A DNA stretch of 64,000 nucleotides from Micromussa lordhowensis (GCA_964020085.1 OZ026606.1:16072080-16136079), one strand, 5' to 3'. Shown: positions 1 to 12,104, numbered from the stretch's first letter. Notes: generated by a model not told the origin, from the sequence alone. Translations and numbers: made by a program.

Positions 1-514
1 TCCTGTTTCCGCAAATCGAAAACTCGACGGACAAGCAAGTATCTGCTGGATTTCCGCACTGAGCAAACTTAAGGAAAATTCACAATCGAATCGATTAGGG
101 TCACGGAAGACTTTTACGAGATGGCACCTCTCACTGGGACGTGTGGGACCAGAACGGGAATAATTCCACTTAAAAACCAGATAAATACACTCGGACATAG
201 TCGGATAGCCTGTAAACGCGGATTTTCCTCAACTTATGGTATATTCATAGGCGTTATTCATGCTCTGTTCGATGCTTATAAGCAACTTTTAGAGTTGAAA
301 ACTGACATTAACAAACTTCTCCAGATCCACAACACATTTACGTGAGGCAATAACATTTTATTTTTTTTATCTAAAAATGTACTAACTGTTAACCAATAAA
401 ATTTTTCCTAATACACACGATTATTGGTTTTCTTTTGTAAAAGATCGAAATTGTTAAAGCTGAAATGTTATAGTTCTATGTTCTAGAATGCAAACGGTAA
501 TAATGTTTGTGCTT
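1..514. other. Unassigned AT-rich sequence
   Basis: I see no recognisable gene or repeat here. A 74-codon open frame at 121-345 (+) has no family resemblance, no repeat structure and no splice context that I can support, so I do not call it a gene. AT-rich sequence follows from about 350. Confidence 0.4.
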
Positions 515-957
515 AAAAATCCATCCTATAAGACACTAAGATTTTGCGTAATCATTCCTCAAGATACGAATTTAAATAATCTGGCTTTAATTAAAGGAAT
601 TAAAATAGACCTAAATCATTAAAACAAATCTTACTTTTTGTGATCAGTTCTTGATATACAAATGTAAAACAAATTTGAAGAATATTTTATCTCGTTCGGT
701 GGAAAGTAGGAATAAACCAGTAAAAATACTATGTTAAAAATCCATACTATAATATAAGACACTAAGATTTTGCGTAATCATTCCTCAAAATACGAATTTA
801 AATAATTTGGTTTTAATTATGGAATTAAAATAGACCTAAATCATTAAAACAAATCTTATATTATATTATCAGTTCTTGATATAGAAATGTAAATAATTTG
901 AAGAATATTTTATCTCGTTCGATGAAAAGCAGGAATAAACCATTAAAAATACGATGT
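515..957. repeat. Tandem duplication of a ~220 bp AT-rich segment
   Basis: Two diverged head-to-tail copies at about 515-735 and 736-957. Both contain the same order of landmarks: 'gacactaagattttgcgtaa', then 'aaatagacctaaatcatt', then 'gaagaatattttatctcgtt', then 'aggaataaacca'. The copies differ by scattered substitutions and small indels, so this is an old duplication and not an assembly artefact. No coding content is seen. Confidence 0.85.
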
Positions 958-1181
958 CATAAATTGTACCGTACTTTTTTGAAATATGTATTTAAATAGT
1001 TTGACAATAATAAATATAATAATATGGAAATTTCTAGTAACCAACTTAACAATATTAAATTAAAGATGCACAGGTGCCAGAAAGAATATCTGCGGGCATG
1101 CAGCTATGACCTTTGCCATTGTGAACAAAAACCACCCTCGTTATATCGACGGAGTACTTTGCATGATTATTTAAATGTACT

Positions 1182-4100
1182 CTAGCTCGATGTTTCTCGA
1201 CCTGCCCAGGAGGGACAGTTGTGTGGTAGAGGCCTGTTAGAAACATGTTGCCCAGAAACCCTCGACACTTTAGCAGCAGTTCTTTTTTGTCTCTTTGTCA
1301 TACGGGCCTTGTAAGTGGAATCAAGAGCAGCTTTGATGTTTTTTAACTTAAGCCTCTCCCACTCAAGTGGCTTAACATGTCTCGGAGGAGGACCAGCTGT
1401 TTCCTCCCTTTGCCCTTCATCACTTTCCTCCGATGACATGAATTCAATTGCATTGTCCAAGTCTAACAGAGTCTTTATCCTTTCTTTGTCCTTTCCAGAA
1501 AGGTTGGCCTTTTCTACCATTTCTTGTCGATAGTTCAGTTTCTGAAAACAGAGTGAAAGCTAGGTTAAGAGCTGACTCTGACCGAGTAAGGCATATAAAA
1601 AAATAACTTGAAAGAGGGTTTTTTGTGTTAGTGTGGCCCCAATAACACAGACCCTCTTTATGAAGTTGGCACTTGGCCTGCTGTTCTGAAACGTCACCTT
1701 AATAAACTACATGTACCATTTCCCACAACAACATGCCAATTCTCAGATGATGATGATCACGATGATAGGACCAAATATTTTAACTATTCATACTAAGACC
1801 CTGCGTGTACAAAAAATAAAATAATTTCTCAGAGAAACTTATTTTTTGTATGCATCACAAGTATGATTTATATAGAGAAAACCTTGCACGCCACGCCACT
1901 CATCAGGCAGATTTAAATCTGCCTGATGAGTGCATACGCACGAAACTCAGAGTCGCAGGGAATCTTGTTTATTTTCATTTAATCATCTAATTCTAATAAA
2001 AATTATAATAATAATATCTTTATTGTCAAAATATAAAAGTACATATCTCTTGTTACATTAAAAATCTACCCTAAAAATTACACTACTTAATCTACAAATG
2101 CACGATAAAACTATGTAGAAACTACAACATTTTGTGTTTAAAGATCAGTCTAGTAGTTGGGTAACTAGTACCAAACTACTGCCACAACTGCAGCTGTGAA
2201 CTACATTTGCATTACCAGCATCACTGCCACACATAAATACCAATTCATCCACGTGGGGTAATATGTGTAAGTCAAGTCTGTATTACTGTCACAACCACCA
2301 CTACAATTATTATTGTGTTAATTCCTCTTACATGTATGTACATGCAAACGACCTACCCTTTGCTTTCTAACTCGACGCCTTGTAGTGATCCTATGCTCCT
2401 CATATTTTCCCTTGACCTTCCTTACAGCATCATCGCGGAGGCTTCTCCAATACTGATGAACTGCCCCTTTAAAGGTACAGAAATGAAGCAGGTGTCAATT
2501 AAAATGTTTTGTGCAAAATTGGCATGCACTACAAAGCTTACAAATGTAAGGCTGTAAGTAAACTATAAAATGCTACAGCAAAAAAGGGGGTATACGAGTG
2601 TTTGAGAATATTGAAGCAAGCTAGTTACATGTACCATTGTTAGATTTCAGCACAGAATTTCAGGGCTTTTTTTATTATAACTGTTCTAACACCTCACTTA
2701 TTGTATTATCTGATCTTTGTTTATATGCAAATTATAAATTTTAATAATTAGTTTAAAATTAGTCTTTTTCAGATGAACTCCAGTTCAAATAATTGACTAT
2801 CGTGGCAGCCCAGGACAATGAAATTCTAATAATTTTCTGCATGTACATCGCAAGTGATATAGATGTAAACATATACTTCGGTACATACCTTTTATCTCAG
2901 CCTTAGTCCATTTTTTCTTCCCAAAATTTCCTCTTATCTCCTTTACTATAACCTTTTCAACCGCAATGTTTCCTTCATCTTGATACCTCAAAATGGTGCA
3001 ATAAAGAACATAGGATCAAATTCAACAAGGCTATGCATAACAAGACCAATCTTCCACTGCCACCTAATGCCAATACTAGCATATTAACAACATGGTATAA
3101 ATTTTTAACTTGGAAACAAGAGACTAGGGGTGAATATTAGACTATTATTTTGCACAATGTCAGAGGCTTGGGTCTGTTGACAAAAGCACCATTTTTTCCA
3201 CTCGATGGTGGACAAACAGTCTTTATGCAGTCCATTCAAAGATGGACAGCCGATATTTTGTCAGTGAAGCAGCTCACATACTCCAAGAATCAATAACATA
3301 GTGTTGACCTTTGAAACAAAAGAGCAAAGGAAACTACTTGCAAATATATATTTTGGAGTCCACTGACAAAAGTGCCATTATTTCCACTCAAGGGTGAAAA
3401 AACAGCCTTGATACAGCCCACTCAAACTTTTATCAATGAAGTAGTTCACATACTCAAAGAAATGCTAATTATGTTGGTGTACATTGACTTAAAAGAGCAA
3501 AGGAAACTATTCCAAAATATGTAACTGGAGTTCATTGACAAAAGCGCTATTATTTCCATTCGGGGGTGGACAAACAGCCTTGGTACAGCCCACTCAAAGA
3601 TGGGCAGCACAACTTTTGTCAATGAAGTAGTTTACATACTTAGTGATATAATAATTTACAGCGATACAAACTCACACAAAAGAGCAAAGGAAACTTTTCA
3701 CAAAGTTCTAACTGGAATCCATTGACAAAAGTGCTATTATTTCCATTCAGGGGTGGACAAACAGCCTTGGTACAGCCCACTCAAAGATGGGCAGCACAAC
3801 TTTTGTCAATGAAGTAGTTTACATACTTAGAGATATAATAATTTACAGTGGCAAACATTGGCACAAAAGAGCAAAGGAAACTATTCCCAAGTATGTAACT
3901 GGAGTCCATTGACAAAAGCACTATTATTTCCATTCAGGGGTGGACAAACAGCCTTGGTACAGCCCACTCAAAGATGGGCAGCACAACTTTTGTCAATGAA
4001 GTAGTTTACGTACTTAGTGATATAATAATTTACAGTGGAAAACATTGGCACAAAAGAGAAAAGGAAACTATTCCCAAGTATCTAACTGGAGTCCATTGAC

Positions 4101-6417
4101 AAAAGCGCTATTATTTCCATTCAGGGGTGGACAAACAGCCTTGGTACAGCCCACTCAAAGATGGGCAGCACAACTTTTGTCAATGAAGTAGTTTACATAC
4201 TTAGTGATATAATAATTTACAGTGGAAAACATTGGCACAAAAGAGAAAAGGAAACTATTCCCAAGTATGTAACTGGAGTCCATTGACAAAAGCGCTATTA
4301 TTTCCATTCAGGGGTGGACAAACAGCCTTGGTACAGCCCACTCAAAAGTGGGCAGCACAACTTTTGTCAATGAAGTAGTTTACATAATTAGAGATATAAT
4401 TTACAGTGATAAAAACTCACACAAAAGAGCAAAGGAAACTTTTCACAAATTTCTAACTGGAATCCATTGACAAACGCACTATGATTTCCATGATTCTTTC
4501 AATGAAGTAGTTTACATACTTAGTGATATAATAATTTACAGTGGAAAACATTGGCACAAAAGAGAAAAGGAAACTATTCCCAAGTATGTAACTGGAGTCC
4601 ATTGACAAAAGCGCTATTATTTCCATTCAGGGGTGGACAAACAGCCTTGGTACAGCCCACTCAAAGATGGGCAGCACAACTTTTGTCAATGAAGTAGTTT
4701 ACATACTTAGAGATATAATAATTTACAGTGATAAAAACTCACACAAAAGAGCAAAGGAAACTATTCCCAAGTATGTACCTGGAGTCCATTGACAAAAGCG
4801 CTATTATTTCCATTCAGGGGTGGACAAACAGCCTTGGTACAGCCCACTCAAAGATGGGCAGCACAACTTTTTTCAATGAAGTAGTTTACATACTTAGTGA
4901 TATAATAATTTACAGTGGAAAACATTGGCACAAAAGAGAAAAGGAAACTATTCCCAAGTATGTAACTGTAGTCCATTGACAAAAGCGCTATTATTTCCAT
5001 TCAGGGGTGGACAAACAGCCTTGGTAAAGCCCACTCAAAGATGGGCAGCACAACTTTTGTCAATGAAGTAGTTTACATACTTAGAGATATAATTTACAGT
5101 GATAAAAACTCACACAAAAGAGCAAAGGAAACTTTTCACAAAGTTCTAACTGGAGTCCATTGACAAAAGTGCTATTATTTCCACTCGGGGGTGGACAAAC
5201 ACAGCCCACTCAAACATGGGAAGCCCACCTTTTGTCAGCAATTTAGTTGGTACATGTGTACTGGTAGAATCAACAGTACAGTCTTGAAATTAAAACCAAA
5301 GGGTAAAGGAAATTATTTGCAATTATGTCACTGAAGTCCATGGTATGAGAAATAGGAAACAGTTACATGTATACATTACCAACCTGGCGTCTGTCAAAAA
5401 CTCTGCAAAATCGTCCCTCTGCTTTACCAGTTCTTTATAGGTTTTCCTTACTGCATCCTGTACATGTAGACAAGAAAATGTGTGCTTTGATCATAAAAGA
5501 ACTGCCAAAATATTTTTTTATTCAAAATTTGGCTATTCATTGTTCCTTTTAAGGGAATCCTTATTTTTCAATAAAAAGAAGGGTTCTCGATATTTGTTGC
5601 AAGGCAAGAGAACTTTAAAATACCCCGTGATTTCTGATATCAAATTCCAAAAACATTTTTGAGCTAAAATATTTGGACCACTCTCTCCCCCCTGCACAAA
5701 AAACCTCCCCTAACCTCTTCTTCTGGTTACAAGTGATCTGTGTCAAAAATTGAGACATGCACATTTTTGCAATTCAGCCGTTTTCAAGATACCAAATTAA
5801 ATTGTTTTCCACACATGTTCGTGTTGATCTCTTTATGATGCCAAAGAGCAGAAGGGTATGAAGTCACGATGCATTTACGGAATTCTGCATAATTATACGG
5901 TAATTCCATTCGCTCTCCCCAAAAAGCGCGCCATTTTGCAGTTTTGTTTACTCAAGCCTATCTATAATCTGTTCACGAAGAAGTCGTGTTGAAATACTTA
6001 TTCTTATACTATATATTATAATACTTTTTAGTGCATTATGTGAACGTAAACATCTCAGCCTTTTTAGTTAGGGACAACTGAGGACGATACTATTGTTGGT
6101 GCTAAATTGAGCTTGACCGTGCACAAAGGGTTATAAATACCCCAATAGTCCCAATAACTTCATACAGCGAAAAAATCTTCATAGATTATACTTACGGAAC
6201 AGTTAGGGTCAACGGGCGTGCGCTTTCTTTCGTTGAAAAGACTCTTTTTAGCTTTCAGATGCAGCACACTGTCCAACCGTTCGTTGAGTTTTTGGTTGAC
6301 TTTTCTCAGGTCGGCCAGCTCTTTCATGACTGCATCTATGGGATTAGGTGTTGCTTCTATTGGCGTTGGAGAGTCTCTCAAGGGCTCCTCCTGTGAAGCG
6401 CTGCTTAATGAATCCAT
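1182..6417 (-). CDS. Five-exon gene of unknown function (SSEESD / RPLPxxxPxWA protein, 287 aa)
   Basis: Model (minus strand): exon 1 6417-6196, exon 2 5457-5384, exon 3 2986-2889, exon 4 2466-2357, exon 5 1541-1182. Every junction has GT/AG ends (donors gtaagt, gttggt, gtatgt, gtaggt) and the phases agree throughout (222+74+98+110+360 nt). This yields 287 residues. The N-terminus has a leucine/lysine-rich stretch that could be a short coiled coil (about 28-60). The middle is strongly basic and contains a W-x2-L segment (HQYWRSLRDDAVRKVKGKYE). Then come an acidic FMSSEESDEG motif and a C-terminal NRPLPHNCPSWAG motif. I recall this SSEESD...RP.P...P.WA layout from uncharacterised animal proteins that are often multicopy; no function is known to me. 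The start is the ATG that gives a phase-0 exon 1. Intron 2 carries a large minisatellite. The gene could instead be repeat-associated. Confidence 0.72.
3171..5225. repeat. ~187 bp minisatellite inside an intron
   Basis: About 11 head-to-tail units. The phrase 'ggagtccattgacaaaag' recurs at 3901, 4088, 4275, 4594, 4781, 4968 (one mismatch) and 5152, spaced 187, 187, 319 (=184+135, one truncated unit), 187, 187 and 184 bp. Outer units (3.17-3.55 kb and the last one) are most diverged and central ones nearly identical, the usual pattern for an array maintained by unequal exchange. It lies wholly in intron 2 of the minus-strand gene ending at 1182. Short open frames in it (e.g. 4728-4979) are not coding. 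Confidence 0.9.
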
Positions 6418-6559
6418 AGGCCACAAAAACACTAAGATTTTACCACACTTACTAAACAGAAAAGCGAACAACAAGCGAAGGCACGAAAGACCGAATCGAC
6501 AACGAAGCGATGAGCTATTCAAAAGACCGCGCTCTGGTTTTGCCTCGTTTCCAAATTGA

Positions 6560-7990
6560 GGCTGTCATGCGCAATAAGGATAAATGGGCAGAAAGATTCA
6601 AAGGTCATATGCGCGGCCGCGAGTTTAGATCTGCGCAAGTAAACAAGGTATCTGGCCGCTTCGATTCCACGTGTTTTAGCTTGAGCTGAATTTAGATTTC
6701 CCTTGGACTTTGTTTAAAGGAATATAGGTACTATATTTTGTAACTCTGCGAAGTTAATCGCGAATAAGATTCATGCTGAGCCATTGGAGAAACTCGTCTT
6801 GGGTAAGTTTAATGGATAGTGTGGCCTCGAAAATGATATCCGATTCGTTAGTTGCAAGGAGAGGGACAGATTTACGTATAAATCTACTTATAAACTGGGG
6901 ATTTTGCGCAGACCTCACCAGAATAGCCACTAGCTTGGTATGGTGTGTAGATAGTAGAATTCTGCCAGAATGTCTGAACCCACGGCGATCTTTTCATTTT
7001 TACTTATTATTGCTCTTAAAACTGTTCATTTAAGGAGAACTGAGAGGGAGGGAGGGGTCTAAATTGGAGAGTATACTTTGTGAATATCCCAGGTGAGAGT
7101 TAGAAATTTGAAAACCCTCACTGGAAACGATCTTGTGGGTTTAAGCCAACAGAAACGCTGCGGAATCATCTTAACGCGCCTCAGATAGTATAAACTTCCC
7201 ATGTATAAATATATACCAGGAATGAAAAATCACAAAGTTTCCAACCGAATCCGCTTACGGAAACACGATGGAAACCACTTTGTTCGTTTCAGCTAGCGGA
7301 AACTCTGCGGAAACGCAGAACCGGTCCACCATTTGTCTCTTACACGTTTCCCGTCGTATCCGATTTGCGGAAACATAACGGAAATTTAGACGAATACGTT
7401 TCCGACACTTTTCCGAATTGCGGAAACGCCTTATTTCGCCCTGTGTTATTGTCAAGAAACTCACAAGTATAAACAATAGAAAAGTAAATAACAGTAATCT
7501 TTAGCGGGCCACTCGCACAAGTATAAACCAAACAACTTTAATTGGAATTTCAATGTTTCGACTGTGAATTGCGATTTTCTCACAGGTTTGCAAGCAAGAC
7601 CTTCAAAAACGTTTTATAGGTGGACCCATAAGCCAAAAGGATCGAAATTCTGACCATTTCGTTAGTTATGCTAATGCTGTTTACTCTACACCTTGCGCGT
7701 GCGAGCGTGCATTTTAAATCCCTTGATGAAGTTTCTCACAAAAAAAAAAAAAACTTCACACCTATCGTGCGCGGGATAATAATTAGCTGTTATTGTCAAG
7801 AAACTCGCAAGTATCAACAATAGGAAAGCAAATAACACTTACCTTACGCGGTTACGCGGAAGACTGACACTTTTGTTGTTAAGTAAGGTTCAACAACATA
7901 ACAAATAAGATCACATATACCTTGCGCGTGCGAGCGTGCATCTTAATTGTTTTAAGAAGTTTCTCACTAAAAAAAAATCCACAAACTTTA
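6560..7990. other. Non-coding stretch with dispersed direct repeats
   Basis: No gene is recognised. A segment at about 7445-7490 recurs at 7795-7840 (shared 'ttgtcaagaaactc.caagta', then 'caata.gaaag.aaataaca'). A GC-rich phrase 'ccttgcgcgtgcgagcgtgc' followed by 'gaagtttctcac' and an A-tract occurs at 7690 and 7920. Between 7250 and 7435 the short word 'cggaaac' is repeated at irregular spacing. These look like decayed repeat copies. Confidence 0.5.
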
Positions 7991-7999
7991 TGTGACATG

Positions 8000-8259
8000 T
8001 TATTGGGTACGAATCGACCAGAGGGTTGGGTACGAACTGATCGAAAAGTGGGTATGAAACGTCCGAGCCTGGGTACGAATCGTCTGGGTACGAATTAGTT
8101 GAATGAAAAGCGTTCGTTGATACCGTGAGGATTAAGAGTGCCGATTTGAAAAATAAATCTTTGTTCAAGAGTTTTGCGGCTTTCTGTGCTTCCTTGATGT
8201 AGGGAGAGGCCGCAGACTGCCATATGTTGCTTAGAATGATTCGGCGGATTAAAGTGTCC
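8000..8259 (-). mobile_element. Penelope-like retroelement, 3' piece (GIY-YIG C-terminus)
   Basis: On the minus strand, 8259 to about 8090 encodes the C-terminal end of a Penelope-like (PLE) RT/GIY-YIG protein: NHSKQHMAVCGLSLHQGSTE, then an E-x-RFIFQIGTLNPHGINERF block ending in a stop. Just downstream (8000-8090) short degenerate repeats of 'gggtacgaat' form the trailing sequence. This piece is the continuation of the fragment at 11653-12104; the two are separated by the inserted elements at 8260-11652. The reading frame is broken by that insertion. The family call rests on recognised PLE motifs, and a second copy of the same region lies at 48190-48595. Confidence 0.8.
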
Positions 8260-8524
8260 ACAATGCAGGTAAAAAGTGTTGGGACACTTAGCGAGATACT
8301 ACTGAAATAATCTCCCCCCACCCCCCTCCACCCCCTCCCCCCAAGCAATGTTGAGATTTGACACTACAACACAGATTTCAACAAAAATACTGTTTATCTG
8401 CATCTTCCAACATTGTTTGGGGGGGAGGGGGGTGGTACGCTCCAATTGTGACCCCAAAAAGCCAACTTTACTTGGAATACATGATTATTGGACAGGTGTC
8501 CCAACTACTTTTGACCTGCATTGT
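8260..8524. mobile_element. 265 bp TIR element (MITE), copy 1
   Basis: Bounded by imperfect terminal inverted repeats: 'acaatgcaggtaaaaagtgt' then 'tgggacac' at the left, and 'gtgtcccaactacttttgac' then 'ctgcattgt' at the right. Inside are a C-rich tract (8313-8343) and a G-rich tract (8418-8433) that can pair. An essentially identical 265 bp copy in the same orientation lies at 11388-11652. No coding capacity. Confidence 0.85.
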
Positions 8525-9838
8525 CTGAAAGTGAGTATTTGAAAGAGATCAGGTTTGTGGCCTATTGGTCGATGAAAAGCGGGGCTTCTTATGAGAACTC
8601 TTGTTTGGTAAGCAACAAGAACATATTTGTGAACAATATACAAGGAATTTCAATTGCCGCACTTTTCGTAAATTCTAGCAATGTTTACATTGCTGTCTGA
8701 CGGCGACATGATGCTCGCGACAATACTCAGTAACGTTTGCATTCATTTCGCATCAATGAAGAACAGTGTTTAAAAATAAACTATGGCCGGCTACTCTTGT
8801 TGAGTATATAAAAACAATTGTTGTATAATGCGCTCCAAAGGAACGTGTCTGAATAGAGTTTACAACATTACTCAGTAAATTGAATGTTTTATATAAAGAG
8901 CTAATTAATAGCTTTCTTTTCTTGTGCTTTTACTGAGTACTGAGTTGAAAATGCTCAATAACTCATATAATGAAAGAAATAGTTTCTTCAAACTAAAGAA
9001 AACATACATACTTTCTAAATTTGTGTTCATTTAATGTCAAATACGTTTTCAATTTGCATAAATCTCCACTATTTATAAAGTGAGTATTGTAGTGAGTAAT
9101 GTTCAGTTCTTTACGTCAACAAAATGCAAATGTCACGCATGTGATAAACTTCTCGTTGTCACGAGTTTTACAAAGTGACAATTACAATTTACACAAGCAT
9201 TTTCCTCAGATAGCATGAAAATGAAGTTACACTTTACACGCTTTAGAAATTCACAGAATATACTGAAGTGTAAATAATAAAGCATGTTCAGTTTTCACAG
9301 TTCCGCATTGCGTGATTAATATTTGGTTCTACCGCCTTTAGAGGCAAGGATAGCTTCAATCCTTTTGTTCAAACTGGCAATTGTGTTATCTATAGTTTCA
9401 GTACAAATACAATCAAAAGCTCTTAAAACTCTAGCTTGAAATTCCTCAAACGACTCCCTTGTGATATTTCTAGATATTGCTTCGGATTCTAAATATCTCT
9501 TTACAAGATGAAATATGTTCTCGATAGGATTTAGGTCCGGTGAACGCGGAGGGATTTCATGAAATTCAGCCTCTATCTGTTCTAACGCATCCCTAGCTAA
9601 CCTGCTTGTTTGCGACGGGTCGTTATCCATAACAAATAAACGTCTTCCATCTGTTTTGGGACCAGCTTGCGCAAACGTAATGTTGAAATGTTCCCTTATG
9701 AAGTTTCGAAAAAAATCACCGGTCACGCCAAACATCGTTTATTACCGTCGCAAATTCCGTATTATAGTTATGCCAGAAACTTGGTATCCCTTGACCACGT
9801 TAACAGCACTTTTTCCCAACTAGTCGTTTTCAGACAGT
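8525..9838 (-). mobile_element. Tc1-like DNA transposon, non-autonomous copy A
   Basis: About 1.31 kb, present again head-to-tail at 9839-11387 with almost the same sequence; the copies differ by a 2 bp indel near 9075/10628 and a few substitutions. Ends are 'ctgaaagtgagtatttgaaa' and '...cgttttcagacagt', giving only a short inverted match. The only coding content is the C-terminal part of a Tc1/mariner transposase at 9316-9735, so transposition would need an enzyme supplied in trans. Confidence 0.75.
9316..9735 (-). pseudogene. Tc1/mariner (DD34E) transposase, C-terminal fragment, copy A
   Basis: 139 codons against a usual ~340 for this family. The catalytic-core signature is visible: the DNDPSQTSR block supplies the second aspartate, and RSPDLNPIEN supplies the glutamate exactly 34 residues later, as in DD34E Tc1-like enzymes. 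The helix-turn-helix DNA-binding half and the first aspartate are absent, and two stops (TAATAA) lie just upstream of the first methionine, so the 5' half was lost before the copy was duplicated. A functional enzyme is not expected. Expression as a short DNA-free fragment cannot be excluded. Confidence 0.88.
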
Positions 9839-9867
9839 CTGAAAGTGAGTATTTGAAAGAGATCAGG

Positions 9868-10105
9868 GCCGGGTTGTTCGAAAGCCGGTTAACGCTAACC
9901 CAGGATTAAAAGTTAACCGAAGCATTAATTTTTCTTGTATAAAAATGTTTTTCGCTTCCTGTTTTTTGTTTAGTTTGAGATTATTCAAATTCAAAAGAGA
10001 AGGCCAAACAATATAAACAGAAAACCTCTCCGAAAAGTTGCAAAACTGCAATTAAAATTCTCGCTAACCCTGGGTTAGCTTAATCGGGCTTTGAACAACC
10101 CGGCC
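9868..10105. mobile_element. 238 bp MITE with CAGG target duplication
   Basis: Terminal inverted repeats of roughly 35 bp: left 'gccgggttgttcgaaagccg' and right, read in reverse complement, 'ggccgggttgttcaaagccc'. The flanking tetranucleotide CAGG is present at 9864-9867 and again at 10106-10109. Copy A of the surrounding Tc1 element shows the uninterrupted site (gatcaggtttgtgg at about 8548), which proves the borders. No coding content. Confidence 0.93.
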
Positions 10106-10869
10106 CAGGTTTGTGGCCTATTGGTCGATGAAAAGCGGGGCTTCTTATGAGAACTCTTGTTTGGTAAGCAACAAGAACATATTTGTGAACAATATACAAG
10201 GAATTTCAATTGCCGCACTTTTCGTAAATTCTAGCAATGTTTACATTGCTGTCTGACGGCGACATGATGCTCGCGACAATACTCAGTAACGTTTGCATTC
10301 ATTTCGCATCAATGAAGAACAGTGTTTAAAAATAAACTATGGCCGGCTACTCTTGTTGAGTATATAAAAACAATTGTTGTATAATGCGCTCCAAAGGAAC
10401 GTGTCTGAATAGAGTTTACAACATTACTCAGTAAATTGAATGTTTTATATAAAGAGCTAATTAATAGCTTTCTTTTCTTGTGCTTTTACTGAGTACTGAG
10501 TTGAAAATGCTCAATAACTCATATAATGAAAGAAATAGTTTCTTCAAACTAAAGAAAACATACATACTTTCTAAATTTGTGTTCATTTAATGTCAAATAC
10601 GTTTTCAATTTGCATAAATCTCCACTATTTAAAGTGAGTATTGTAGTGAGTAATGTTCAGTTCTTTACGTCAACAAAATGCAAATGTCACGCATGTGATA
10701 AACTTCTCGTTGTCACGAGTTTTACAAAGTGACAATTACAATTTACACAAGCATTTTCCTCAGATAGCATGAAAATGAAGTTACACTTTACACGCTTTAG
10801 AAATTCACAGAATATACTGAAGTGTAAATAATAAAGCATGTTCAGTTTTCACAGTTCCGCATTGCGTGA

Positions 10870-11289
10870 TTAATATTTGGTTCTACCGCCTTTAGAGGCA
10901 AGGATAGCTTCAATCCTTTTGTTCAAACTGGCAATTGTGTTATCTATAGTTTCAGTACAAATACAATCAAAAGCTCTTAAAACTCTAGCTTGAAATTCCT
11001 CAAACGACTCCCTTGTGATATTTCTAGATATTGCTTCGGATTCTAAATATCTCTTTACAAGATGAAATATGTTCTCGATAGGATTTAGGTCCGGTGAACG
11101 CGGAGGGATTTCATGAAATTCAGCCTCTATCTGTTCTAACGCATCCCTAGCTAACCTGCTTGTTTGCGACGGGTCGTTATCCATAACAAATAAACGTCTT
11201 CCATCTGTTTTGGGACCAGCTTGCGCAAACGTAATGTTGAAATGTTCCCTTATGAAGTTTCGAAAAAAATCACCGGTCACGCCAAACAT
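10870..11289 (-). pseudogene. Tc1/mariner (DD34E) transposase, C-terminal fragment, copy B
   Basis: Identical in translation to the 139-codon fragment at 9316-9735, with the same missing N-terminal half and the same D-34-E spacing. The perfect protein identity shows that the duplication which produced the two copies is recent, or has been kept uniform by gene conversion. Not expected to be an active enzyme. Confidence 0.88.
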
Positions 11290-11387
11290 CGTTTATTACC
11301 GTCGCAAATTCCGTATTATAGTTATGCCAGAAACTTGGTATCCCTTGACCACGTTAACAGCACTTTTTCCCAACTAGTCGTTCTCAG

Positions 11388-11652
11388 ACAATGCAGGTAA
11401 AAAGTGTTGGGACACTTAGCGAGATACTACTGAAATAATCTCCCCCCACCCCCTCCACCCCCTTCCCCCCAAGCAATGTTGAGATTTGACACTACAACAC
11501 GGATTTCAACAAAAATACTGTTTATCTGCATCTTCCAACATTGTTTGGGGGGGAGGGGGGTGGTACGCTCCAATTGTGACCCCAAAAAGCCAACTTTACT
11601 TGCAATACATGATTATTGGACAGGTGTCCCAACTACTTTTGACCTGCATTGT
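11388..11652. mobile_element. 265 bp TIR element (MITE), copy 2
   Basis: Same sequence and orientation as 8260-8524, with complete terminal inverted repeats at both ends. Together the two copies bracket the Tc1 pair. Its right end abuts the Penelope-like coding sequence directly (…gcattgt / agcaaccgg). Confidence 0.85.
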
Positions 11653-12104
11653 AGCAACCGGTTTAGAAGCGTCTTTATCGTCTTTCTCTACGTCGCGAAG
11701 GTGTTCTCGGAAACGGTCGCCTAGTCGTCTACCTGTTTCGCCGCTATATAACTTTTTGCAAAGAGTGCAAGTTATACAGTAGATGACATTGGCTGAGGTA
11801 CAGGTAAAATGATCTGTGATCTTAATGGATCGCTTGGGTCCCGACAATTTCTCAACGTTGTAAATGAAAGGACATGTTTTACATCGCGCGCGTGCGCATT
11901 TAAAACTTCCAGGTTGTTCACTCGTTTTGAATGCACTGCTAACTAAAAGGTTACCTATGTTTTTGTCGCGTTTGAATGAAATTAATGGCGGTTGCGAAAA
12001 TATTCTACCAGTATCGGGATCATTTTGAAGTAATTTAAAGTTTTTGAGAATGATGGATTTTACTGCGTGATTGTGAGGGTAAAATGTGAGGGTGATTGGA
12101 ATTT
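11653..12104 (-). mobile_element. Penelope-like retroelement fragment (RT/GIY-YIG region)
   Basis: The minus strand from about 12104 to 11653 reads without a stop through typical PLE sequence: a DKNIGNLLV motif, the cysteine cluster CARARCKTCPF, HFTCTSANVIYCITC, then the GIY-YIG endonuclease core KLYSGETGRRLGDRFREHLR, ending at SKPVA where the inserted 265 bp element begins. The continuation is at 8259-8090. No initiating ATG is present, and the RT domain proper is missing, so this is a 5'-truncated copy. PLEs prime reverse transcription at chromosomal nicks or ends; the GIY-YIG domain is their endonuclease. Confidence 0.87.

Larger units (their letters stand above)
9839..11387 (-). mobile_element. 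Tc1-like DNA transposon, non-autonomous copy B, interrupted by a MITE
   Basis: Second head-to-tail copy of the element at 8525-9838. It is split near its left end by a 238 bp MITE at 9868-10105. Apart from that insertion it matches copy A nearly base for base, including the truncated transposase. Because copy A lacks the MITE, the MITE arrived after the duplication. Confidence 0.75.

Noticed and set aside
4728..4979. 83-codon frame in the 187 bp repeats
   Set aside because: Lies inside an intronic minisatellite and follows its period; no homologous feature.
7911..8348. 145-codon minus-strand frame
   Set aside because: A shadow frame over the Penelope-like fragment, degenerate 'gggtacgaat' repeats and the MITE C-tract; the PLE reading frame is a different one.
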